From contig JAAZZG010000012.1 of the NCBI GenBank assembly GCA_014237715.1, forward strand, positions 1-53,118: a stretch of 53,118 bases of DNA. Reading direction: 5' to 3'. Both the position numbers and the translations under genes were made by a program. The stretch is from Acidimicrobiales bacterium. Its GTDB lineage: Bacteria > Actinomycetota > Acidimicrobiia > Acidimicrobiales > MedAcidi-G1. Positions 45,947-53,118 of this stretch are shown one piece after another. A model generated the notes under the pieces. The model worked only from the letters and a program-made list of their open reading frames with translations. It had not been told where the DNA came from and made no database searches. Every line of letters begins with the position of its first letter. Within the stretch, counting starts at the first letter, position 1.

Positions 45947-46522
45947 GTGACGACCGCCCCCGAGTCATTGGCTCTTCTGGCCGACGAGGCTGCTTCCTGC
46001 ACGGCCTGTGGGCTGGCCGAGGGTCGCACGCAGGTCGTCTTCGGTACCGGTGCCCCCGACGCCGACGTGGTATTCGTCGGTGAGGCGCCCGGCGCCCGCG
46101 AGGACGAGCAGGGCGTGCCCTTCGTGGGTCGCTCCGGCCAACTCCTGGATCGCCTGCTGGCCGAGGAACTGGGCGTCGAACGGTCCGATGTCTACATTGC
46201 CAACGTCGTGAAGTGCCGCCCGCCCGACAACCGTGATCCCCGTCCCGATGAGATCGCCGCCTGCCGGCCGTGGCTGGCCCACCAGCTGGACCTTGTGGAT
46301 CCTGCGGTCATCGTCACACTGGGGAACTTCGCCTCCCGGCTCCTCCTGGACACCGCCACCGGCATCACGAAGCTGCGGGGCGCCGACTACCGCTACGGGA
46401 ATCCGCCCCGCCACCTCGTGCCCACCTTCCACCCGGCGGCCGCTCTGCGTGGTGGGGCCGCCGTGCTGGCCGACATGCGGTCCGACTTCGGACGGGCCCG
46501 CAGCCTGATGATGGTCGCATGA
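45947..46522 (+). CDS. family 4 (type) uracil-DNA glycosylase with Fe-S cluster
   Basis: This enzyme removes uracil from DNA at the start of base-excision repair. It has 191 residues. The four cluster ligands are C18, C21, C90 and C106. Motif 1 is GEAPGAREDEQGVPFVGRSG (45-64), and the C-terminal motif is VPTFHPAAALR. NVVKCRPPDNRDP also marks the family. The start GTG 45947 lacks a ribosome-binding site. GATAAT (45933-45938) lies eight bases before it, a good -10 for a leaderless mRNA. It sits between the peptidase and tsaE. Confidence 0.92.
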   Translation: MTTAPESLALLADEAASCTACGLAEGRTQVVFGTGAPDADVVFVGEAPGAREDEQGVPFVGRSGQLLDRLLAEELGVERSDVYIANVVKCRPPDNRDPRPDEIAACRPWLAHQLDLVDPAVIVTLGNFASRLLLDTATGITKLRGADYRYGNPPRHLVPTFHPAAALRGGAAVLADMRSDFGRARSLMMVA

Positions 46523-46535
46523 ACGGGCGTCCGAG

Positions 46536-47054
46536 ATGACGACGGACCTGCCCCTCCTGACGGTGCCGACCACCTCGGCCGAAGGTACTCAGGCCGTAGC
46601 CGCCGCGCTGGCCGGGCTGTCGCGTGCTGGAGACCTGCTGGTGCTGTGTGGTGACCTGGGGGCCGGCAAGACGGCGTTCACTCAGGGGTTCGGTCGGGCC
46701 CTCGGGGTGACCACACCCATCACCTCGCCCACTTTCACCCTGGCCAACCGCTACACGGGTGACGAGTTGACCGTTCACCACCTCGACGTGTACCGGCTCT
46801 CCCACATCGACGAGGTTCGTGACCTCGGCCTCCACGAGCTGGTCGATGATCGGTCAGTCACCCTCATCGAGTGGGGGGATGTCATCTCCGGTGCTCTGCC
46901 CGGCGGCTACCTCGAGGTCCGCCTCACCCTCGGCGAGAGCTCTGACGACCGGGTACTGGAGCTCCGGACCGTGGGGGCCGACTGGTCCGACCGCGAGGTG
47001 GCCCTGTTGGCCCTTGAGGCGCCCGTCGGTGGAGACGGGGGAATCACATGTTGA
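46536..47054 (+). CDS. tsaE: tRNA t6A biosynthesis ATPase TsaE
   Basis: TsaE works with TsaB and TsaD to form N6-threonylcarbamoyladenosine at position 37 of tRNAs. It has 172 residues. Walker A is GDLGAGKT (39-46); SPTFTLANRY is the family's switch-like segment, with HLDVYRL and LIEWGD (Walker-B-like) after it. The extended C-terminus is ordinary. The last seven bases overlap tsaB. Confidence 0.95.
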   Translation: MTTDLPLLTVPTTSAEGTQAVAAALAGLSRAGDLLVLCGDLGAGKTAFTQGFGRALGVTTPITSPTFTLANRYTGDELTVHHLDVYRLSHIDEVRDLGLHELVDDRSVTLIEWGDVISGALPGGYLEVRLTLGESSDDRVLELRTVGADWSDREVALLALEAPVGGDGGITC

Positions 47055-47749
47055 TCCTGGGCATCGAGAGTGCGGGTGCTCAGGTGGGCTGTGCGGTGGG
47101 CGGTCACGAGGGTGTGCTGGCTTCGGCCCACGCCGGCCGGGGGCGCCGTCACGCTGAGGCGTTGGCTCCCCAGATCGACTTCGTCCGCCGCCAGGCCGGC
47201 ATCGAACTGTCCGAGGTGGGCGCGGTGGCCGTCGACGTCGGTCCCGGCCTGTTCACCGGCCTTCGGGTCGGGATCGCCACTGCGGTGGCTCTCGCCCAGG
47301 GTCTCGGCGTGCCCATGATCCCGGTGCCCAGCCTCGACTTGATGGCCTTCCCGGCCCGCTGGACGACCCGCCTGATCGTCCCGGCGCTCGACGCCCGTCG
47401 GGGCGAGCTGTTCACGGCGTTGTTCCGCAAGGTGCCGGGCGGCATCCAGCGGGTCCGCGACGCCAACGTCTGCACGCCCGATGAGTTGTCGGCCGAGTTG
47501 GAGGCCCTCGACGAGCCGGCGCTGCTGCTGGGTGACGGGGCGCTGCGCCACGCCGAAGAGTTCGCCGGCTTGAAGAGCATCGAGATGGCCGAGCAGGGTC
47601 TGGCCAACCCGAGTGCTCGGTCGCTGGTGCAGTTGGCCCACGCCCGCGCCATGCGCGAGGAGTTCGTCCAGCCGTGGGAACTCGAGCCGGTGTATCTACG
47701 CCAGCCCGATGCCCAGATCAACTGGGCGACCCGAGCCGGTGGGGCGTGA
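47048..47749 (+). CDS. tsaB: tRNA t6A biosynthesis protein TsaB
   Basis: TsaB is an ASKHA-fold protein that dimerises with TsaD and scaffolds the t6A complex. It has 233 residues. The conserved N-terminal lobe is LILGIESAGAQVGCAVGG, then RHAEALAPQIDFV and the signature VGPGLFTGLRVGIATAVALAQG. The start ATG 47048 overlaps tsaE by seven bases. The C-terminal half ends in PVYLRQPDAQINW, the usual closing stretch. Confidence 0.95.
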   Translation: MLILGIESAGAQVGCAVGGHEGVLASAHAGRGRRHAEALAPQIDFVRRQAGIELSEVGAVAVDVGPGLFTGLRVGIATAVALAQGLGVPMIPVPSLDLMAFPARWTTRLIVPALDARRGELFTALFRKVPGGIQRVRDANVCTPDELSAELEALDEPALLLGDGALRHAEEFAGLKSIEMAEQGLANPSARSLVQLAHARAMREEFVQPWELEPVYLRQPDAQINWATRAGGA

Positions 47750-48264
47750 TTCCGGTGGCCGCCCCGCAGGTCGTGTTGCGACCCATGGGCGAGTGTGATG
47801 TGGACGCCGTCAGGGCCTTGGATGCCCTCGTCCAGCCCACGCCGTGGTCCGAGACCTTCCTGCGTGACCAACTGGCCGATGCAAAGACCCGGACCCTCCT
47901 GGTGGCCGAGGGGGCTGACGGCGCCCCGGTAGGTCACGCGGCGCTCATGGTGGTGGCCGACGAGGGGCACGTCACGTCCATTGCCGTGGATCCCACCCAC
48001 CAGCGTCGTGGGATCGGAGCCTGCCTGCTGGCTGGCCTGTGCCGCGACGCCCGGGCTCGGGGCCTGTCGTCCATGACGCTGGAGGTCCGGACGTCCAATG
48101 CGGCGGCTATCTCGCTCTATCGCCGGTTCGGGTTCGCCCCGGCCGGAGTGCGGCCCGCCTACTACACAGATGCCGATGGCACGACGACCGATGCTCTGGT
48201 GATGTGGATCCATGATGTCGACGATCCGGCGTTCGATGAACAGTTTGAGAAGGACCAGAGTTGA
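47746..48264 (+). CDS. rimI: ribosomal protein S18 alanine N-acetyltransferase RimI (GNAT)
   Basis: A GNAT acetyltransferase; by context and by the C-terminal Tyr pattern it is RimI, which acetylates the N-terminal Ala of S18. It has 172 residues from GTG 47746, which overlaps the tsaB stop (GTGA). GTG 47755 is the alternative. Acetyl-CoA motif A reads VTSIAVDPTHQRRGIGACLL; motif B is LEVRTSNAAAISLYRRFGFA, followed by RPAYYTD. The tsaB-rimI-tsaD order is the classic actinobacterial one. Confidence 0.92.
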   Translation: MIPVAAPQVVLRPMGECDVDAVRALDALVQPTPWSETFLRDQLADAKTRTLLVAEGADGAPVGHAALMVVADEGHVTSIAVDPTHQRRGIGACLLAGLCRDARARGLSSMTLEVRTSNAAAISLYRRFGFAPAGVRPAYYTDADGTTTDALVMWIHDVDDPAFDEQFEKDQS

Positions 48265-49340
48265 TGGGTGACACGGTTTCGGGCGACACGGTCACGGCAA
48301 ACACGATTCTGGGAATCGAGACGTCATGCGACGAGACGGCGGTCGCCGTCGTTGAGCGGGCCACCGTGGTCCGGTCGTCAGTGGTGTCCAGCCAGGTCGA
48401 GCAGCACGCGGTGTTCGGTGGGGTGGTCCCGGAGATCGCCGGGCGGGCTCATGTGCGCGATTTGGTGCCCGTTCTGGCCGAGGCGCTAGCCACCGCCGGG
48501 ATCGAGGGCCCGGGAGGAAGCGCCGGCGGGATCGACGCGGTGGCCGCCACCACCGGCCCTGGCCTCGTTGGGTCACTCCTTACCGGGGTGAGCGCCGCCA
48601 AGGCCCTGTCGCTGGTGTGGGGCGTGCCGTTCGTGGCTGTCAACCACCTCGAGGCCCACCTGTATGCGTCGTTTCTCGAGGAGCCCGATCTGGAGTTGCC
48701 GCTGGTCGTCCTGCTGGTGTCCGGCGGCCACACGATGCTGGTCCTCATGGAGGGCCATGGCCGCTACCGCCTACTGGGTTCCACGCTGGACGACGCAGCC
48801 GGCGAGGCCTACGACAAGGTGGCCCGCTATCTGGGTCTCGGCTATCCGGGCGGCCCGGCCATCGATGCCCTGGCCATGGATGGTGACCCGACGGCGTACG
48901 CCTATCCCCGCTCCATGGTCCAGGAGAATCCGGCCACCCTGTCCGACGACCGCCGATATGCCTTCTCGTTCAGCGGTCTGAAGACCGCTGTGGTGAACCA
49001 CGTGCGTAACGAACCTGATGCGCCGACCGCTGACGTGGCCGCTTCGTTCCAGGCTGCTGTGGTCGATGCGCTGGTGACCAAGGCACGGTGGGCGGTGGAG
49101 GCTACGGGGGCGGTGGGAGCGTGCCTAGGTGGAGGCGTTGCCGCTAACTCGTTGCTGCGAGAACGGTTTGCAGGGATGTGCAACGAGGCCGGGGTGCGAT
49201 CCTTCGTGCCGTCGCGGGCGATGTGCACCGACAATGCGGCCATGGTGGCCGCTGCGGGCTGGTGGCGCCTGCACTCCGACGGGCCTAGCCCGCTGGACAC
49301 CGGCGCCGACCCCAACCTGGCCCTGCCGCTCATCGCCTGA
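48264..49340 (+). CDS. tsaD: tRNA N6-adenosine threonylcarbamoyltransferase TsaD
   Basis: TsaD transfers the threonylcarbamoyl group to A37 of tRNAs. It has 358 residues from ATG 48264, which shares one base with the rimI TGA. The core begins ILGIETSCDETAVAVV (15-30). The metal ligands are in HLEAH (128-132). SGGHTML (153-159) and GEAYDKVARYLGLGYPGGP follow, and the ATP-site stretch GGVAANSLLRERF is near the C-terminus. The first 13 residues (GDTVSGDTVTANT) are an extra Thr-rich leader. Confidence 0.96.
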   Translation: MGDTVSGDTVTANTILGIETSCDETAVAVVERATVVRSSVVSSQVEQHAVFGGVVPEIAGRAHVRDLVPVLAEALATAGIEGPGGSAGGIDAVAATTGPGLVGSLLTGVSAAKALSLVWGVPFVAVNHLEAHLYASFLEEPDLELPLVVLLVSGGHTMLVLMEGHGRYRLLGSTLDDAAGEAYDKVARYLGLGYPGGPAIDALAMDGDPTAYAYPRSMVQENPATLSDDRRYAFSFSGLKTAVVNHVRNEPDAPTADVAASFQAAVVDALVTKARWAVEATGAVGACLGGGVAANSLLRERFAGMCNEAGVRSFVPSRAMCTDNAAMVAAAGWWRLHSDGPSPLDTGADPNLALPLIA

Positions 49341-49354
49341 CCAGATGCGGCGAC

Positions 49355-49390
49355 GGCCGCGCCGCCGGGGGAGTCCCCGACGACGCGGCC
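49355..49390. terminator. hairpin between the convergent genes tsaD and lipoprotein
   Basis: GGCCGCG (49355-49361) pairs with CGCGGCC (49384-49390), and GGGG (49367-49370) with CCCC (49375-49378) around GAGT. It lies 14 bases after tsaD and 23 bases after the stop of the minus-strand gene, a place suited to stop both. No T-run. Confidence 0.6.
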
Positions 49391-49413
49391 GCCTCAGGCC
49401 GCTGGCAGCCGGC

Positions 49414-51978
49414 TCAGCCGCGTGCGGCTATAACCGCCTCCCGGATGGAATCGAAGAGGACGGTGGAGTCCGTCGAGAGTGCCCGCCCGTCCAGGAAGGT
49501 GGCCTCGAGGAACACCACGACGCCGAACCCGTCGTCGCGATTCAGGGCCATCGCGCCACCCCAGATGCCACCGTTCAGGGTCGCTCCGGTGTCACGGTCG
49601 GTGACCCACCCCATGCCGTAGCCCCAGGTATCCCCGAAGAAGTCGACGTTGCCGCCGCCGTACACCCGGGCGATCCGGTCCTCGGTCATCAGGTCGATGG
49701 CCTCGGCCGAGAGCACCTGCTGGTCGCCGCACATGCCGTCGCGCAGGTGCATCAGCACCAGGGCGGCCTGGTCGTCGGCCGTGGCGTACGCGCCGCCCAG
49801 GATCGACGGGTTGTCGGTGGCGGTCAGCGTCGACGGGTCCCCGCCGAACTCCGACAGGTAGCCCCAGGTGACGGGATCGAGAGTGAACTCGTTCCACGGG
49901 TTCTTGTAGGCCAGCGCGTCCATGTCGCACGGCTGGACCCAGGTCTCGTCGACCAGTTCGGCCCACGACTTGCCCGAGACCGCCTCGGCGATGGCTCCGG
50001 CCACCTGGAGGTCGGCGCCGGTCTGCGGCCACCGGAACTCGGTGTCCGGGGCGATCAGGTCGGCGTCGTCGTCGGGGCTGGTGACGATCGCCTCGCCGCA
50101 CGCCTGCAGCGAGTCGGTGTAGTCGTTCGCGCACTGGTATGGGACGTACCAGCCGGAGGCCGGTCCACCCAGCATTCCCGAGCTGTGGGACAGGAGTTGG
50201 GCGACGGTCACGTCGGGCATGCCCGATCCCCACGACACGGCGTCCGAGATCGGGGCGTCGATGTCCAGCAGGCCGTCGTCGTGGAGTTTCATCAGGACCC
50301 CGGCCGAGAACGTGTCGCCCAGGCTCCCGAGGAGTGAGATCCGTCCGGGGGCGAACTCACCGAAGTCGGACCGGTGGACGATGCCGTCGTCGCGGTCGAC
50401 GACGATCACCGTCGCGCCGTTGAGGCCCCGCTCGTTGACGAACCCCTGCATGTGCTGGTCGGTCGCCGAGAAGTCGTACACCCGTGGTTCGGCCAGCACG
50501 TCGCCGACCACGTTGCCGCCGGCCGGCGAGTACTCGTAGATCACGTTGGCCAGCGAGGCGTCGGTGTCGCCGGAATCGGCATGGCCGATGACGGTGATCT
50601 TCTGTGAACCACAGTCACCGAACTCGTCGCACGACAACAGGCCCGTGAAGCCCTGGTAGTCGCGGACCCCGCTCAGGAACTCGCGTATCCCGGCCCGGTC
50701 GATGACCAGTGCCCCGTCGTCGTCGAGGTAGCTGGCCGCGTCGATGGCCTCCACCAGCAGCGTCGTGGCGTCCACGCTGTGGGCCCAGAACGCCGCTGAC
50801 GGCTTCTCGCCGTAGACCATCACGTAGTGTGGCAGGAACCCGTCAGCGCTGCCGCCGATGATCGTCTGGTTCCGGTTGTTGCCGAAGCGAAGGTCCGGAC
50901 CGGAGAAGTACAGGCCCTCGGACTCGGGCAACTCCATGAAGTTCGACACCATCAGGCCGTCGGCGGCCATCAGGGTCACGTCATCCATGCCGGCCACGTC
51001 GCCCACCTGCTGGACGATGAAGTCGCCCTCCGGCTGGAAGATCGGGAAGAACAGCAGTTCCGGTGACCCGGCGGCGATCTCGGTCAGGACCGGGACCATG
51101 TCGGTGTCGCCCTTGTTGACCGCCGTGAACCCGGTCACCGTCCCACCACCGGCCTCGAACGCGTCGGCGAACGCCCGGGCCAGGCCCTGGGTGTACGGGT
51201 CGCCGTCATGGATGGCCGCAGCCGTGGTCACGCCCAGCACGTCGAGGGCGAACCCGGCGGCCGCCGCGCCCTGGAACAGGTCGTTGTGGGCCGTGCGGTA
51301 GTAGCCGGGGTAGTTGTTCTCACCGGCCGTGCCGGCCAGGTCGCTGGTCAGCGACGGCGACGTGTTGGACGGCGAGATCATCACCATGCCGGCCTCGCTG
51401 ATCAACGGCGCCGCCGCGGCGGCCGCACCGGAGCAGCTGGTACCGATCACGCCGACCACGTCCTCGTCGGCCACGATCATCTGGGCGGCCGCCGCACCAC
51501 CGTCGGCGCTGCACAGGTCGTCCAGACCGGTGCCCATCGAGACCTGGAATCCCTTGACCTTCCCTGAAGAACTACCCATCTGATTGAGGGTGATGTAGAT
51601 GGACCGCTGGTTGGGCAGGCCCAGGAAGGCCACGTCGCCGGAGATGGCGTTCAACGACCGGATCTGGATGTCCTCGCCAGGCTCCACGCGGACCAATCCC
51701 AGCGAGCCGTCGCCCAAGTGGCCGGCCGTAACCGCCTCCTCGGCGGGCTCCTCGGCGGCCGGTTCGTCGGCCGGTTCGTCGGCCAGTGCCGCCGTGGTGG
51801 CCGGTGCAGCCGTCGTCGCCGGGGCCGCGGTGGTGGCTGGAGCGGCGGTGGTGGCTGGAGCGGCCGTCGTCGCCGCCGCCGTCGATTCGTCACCCCCGTC
51901 CGAGCCGCAGGCCGCGGCCACGAGGCCGAGCGCGGTGAGAATCGCGAGCGTGGACAGTGCCTTACGGAACCACTTCAT
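49414..51978 (-). CDS. lipoprotein: branched-chain-type solute-binding domain fused to a degenerate serine beta-lactamase-like domain
   Basis: A secreted, membrane-anchored protein of 854 residues. The signal peptide MKWFRKALSTLAILTALGLV ends at a lipobox with C24. Then comes a flexible linker of ATTAAP repeats and an acidic stretch (to about 90). A Peripla_BP_6-type ligand-binding domain spans about 100-500 (IRSLNAISGDVAFLG, VVGVIGTSCSGAAAAAAPL, AAIHDGDPYTQGLA). From about 503 to the end it resembles PF00144 beta-lactamases (LLSHSSGM at 595-602; VLMKLHDDGLLDIDAPI), but SxxK reads SLGD (552-555), the YxN Tyr is replaced (WPQ, 650-652), and the third motif reads NGG (802-804). The fold seems kept and catalysis lost. 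Eight Cys after C24 suit disulfides. No permease or ATPase genes are adjacent. Start ATG 51978, with AAAGG upstream on its strand. Confidence 0.85.
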   Translation of the reverse strand: MKWFRKALSTLAILTALGLVAAACGSDGGDESTAAATTAAPATTAAPATTAAPATTAAPATTAALADEPADEPAAEEPAEEAVTAGHLGDGSLGLVRVEPGEDIQIRSLNAISGDVAFLGLPNQRSIYITLNQMGSSSGKVKGFQVSMGTGLDDLCSADGGAAAAQMIVADEDVVGVIGTSCSGAAAAAAPLISEAGMVMISPSNTSPSLTSDLAGTAGENNYPGYYRTAHNDLFQGAAAAGFALDVLGVTTAAAIHDGDPYTQGLARAFADAFEAGGGTVTGFTAVNKGDTDMVPVLTEIAAGSPELLFFPIFQPEGDFIVQQVGDVAGMDDVTLMAADGLMVSNFMELPESEGLYFSGPDLRFGNNRNQTIIGGSADGFLPHYVMVYGEKPSAAFWAHSVDATTLLVEAIDAASYLDDDGALVIDRAGIREFLSGVRDYQGFTGLLSCDEFGDCGSQKITVIGHADSGDTDASLANVIYEYSPAGGNVVGDVLAEPRVYDFSATDQHMQGFVNERGLNGATVIVVDRDDGIVHRSDFGEFAPGRISLLGSLGDTFSAGVLMKLHDDGLLDIDAPISDAVSWGSGMPDVTVAQLLSHSSGMLGGPASGWYVPYQCANDYTDSLQACGEAIVTSPDDDADLIAPDTEFRWPQTGADLQVAGAIAEAVSGKSWAELVDETWVQPCDMDALAYKNPWNEFTLDPVTWGYLSEFGGDPSTLTATDNPSILGGAYATADDQAALVLMHLRDGMCGDQQVLSAEAIDLMTEDRIARVYGGGNVDFFGDTWGYGMGWVTDRDTGATLNGGIWGGAMALNRDDGFGVVVFLEATFLDGRALSTDSTVLFDSIREAVIAARG
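51784..51876 (-). repeat. 18-bp tandem repeat encoding the ATTAAP linker
   Basis: Five 18-base units read on the minus strand encode ATTAAP; the last has Leu for Pro. Units differ at third codon positions, so the repeat is older than the one in rplV. Confidence 0.85.
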
Positions 51979-52084
51979 GGTGATCCGCCTTTCCGCCGGT
52001 GGGTGGTTCCCACTGAACCACCACAAGTCGGCCGATCCCCAACCGATCCACCTGATTACAAGATCATCATGGTTAATGGGGGGG

Positions 52085-52112
52085 TGTCAATCGCCGAACG
52101 TTCCCCTATCGT
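52085..52112 (+). promoter_or_regulatory. candidate sigma-A promoter of groES
   Basis: TGTCAA (52085-52090) and TATCGT (52107-52112) are 16 bases apart. The start point would fall inside the CIRCE operator just downstream, the usual arrangement for HrcA control. The gap 51979-52228 contains no gene; an AT-rich patch at 52051-52078 may hold the lipoprotein gene's promoter, but I cannot fix its elements. Confidence 0.55.
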
Positions 52113-52138
52113 TGGCACTCGCATGGGGAGACTGCCAA
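52112..52138. promoter_or_regulatory. CIRCE operator (HrcA site) upstream of groES
   Basis: TTGGCACTC (52112-52120), nine bases, GACTGCCAA (52130-52138). The general consensus is TTAGCACTC-N9-GAGTGCTAA, and actinobacterial variants use TGGCACTC/GAGTGCCA. The two arms are complementary except at one position (C at 52132 where G is expected). It lies 90 bases before groES. HrcA would repress groESL here until heat stress. Confidence 0.85.
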
Positions 52139-52228
52139 TCGGTGGTCAGGCCTCGGCGAGCCATCTAGAACCCCATCCAGACGCCTGGGACTACACGGTC
52201 CGGCGTCGTCTTGAAAGGGAATCATTCG

Positions 52229-53118
<890 letters not shown>

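Noticed and set aside
49129-50337. 402-residue plus-strand frame over the end of tsaD and the lipoprotein gene
   Set aside because: The minus-strand lipoprotein has a signal peptide, a lipobox and two domains; the plus frame shows only low-complexity sequence.

Overview
The window reads as one chromosomal segment of a high-GC actinobacterium. The order secE-nusG-rplKAJL-rpoBC-rpsLG-fusA-tuf-rpsJ / rplC...secY-adk-infA-rpmJ-rpsMKD-rpoA-rplQ-truA-rplM-rpsI-glmM-glmS-acpS-nnr-alr-tsaEB-rimI-tsaD-groES-groEL matches the actinobacterial ribosomal super-cluster (the same relative order is known in Mycobacterium). Frequent GTG starts, a short-LID adenylate kinase and the RpoB and EF-Tu sequences agree. 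Protein character (acidic tails on ribosomal proteins, Ala/Asp-rich) fits an Acidimicrobiia-type, perhaps marine, lineage. That last assignment is inference and no database was consulted.

Layout. 1-300: the left end carries a truncated tRNA 5' half on the minus strand that is a perfect inverted copy of the start of tRNA-Trp at 220-292. 357-4391: secE, nusG and the L11/L1 and L10/L7-L12 genes, with a structured L10 leader and a UUCG terminator after rplL. 4542-12522: rpoB/rpoC behind their own promoter and before a terminator. 12555-17470: str operon (rpsL, rpsG, fusA, tuf) with rpsJ attached, closed by a strong hairpin terminator. 17472-18641 minus: an AI-2E/PerM-type membrane protein that separates rpsJ from the rest of the S10 operon. 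18801-33749: rplC to rplQ, nearly all genes overlapping or a few bases apart, with secY, adk and infA inside. 33826-35711: truA, rplM, rpsI.

35767-49340: cell-wall precursor and housekeeping genes: glmM, a greatly enlarged GlmS (1175 aa), acpS, nnr, alr, a DUF3524/QTMAN-type glycosyltransferase, a P1-family peptidase, a family-4 uracil-DNA glycosylase, and the t6A genes tsaE, tsaB, tsaD around rimI. 49414-51978 minus: a lipoprotein that joins a branched-chain-amino-acid-type solute-binding domain to a serine beta-lactamase-like domain whose catalytic Lys and Tyr appear to be lost. 52085-53118: promoter plus CIRCE operator, groES and the start of groEL, cut by the window end.

How it works together: most of the segment builds the transcription and translation machinery and the Sec translocon. 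The second part makes UDP-GlcNAc precursors (GlmS, GlmM) and D-alanine (Alr) for peptidoglycan, the acyl-carrier switch (AcpS), NAD(P)H repair (Nnr) and tRNA modification (Tsa proteins, probably the glycosyltransferase). The items most deserving attention are the enlarged GlmS, the binding-protein/pseudo-beta-lactamase fusion, a probable CTG start of infA, the acidic tails on several ribosomal proteins (extreme in L22), and the broken S10 operon.
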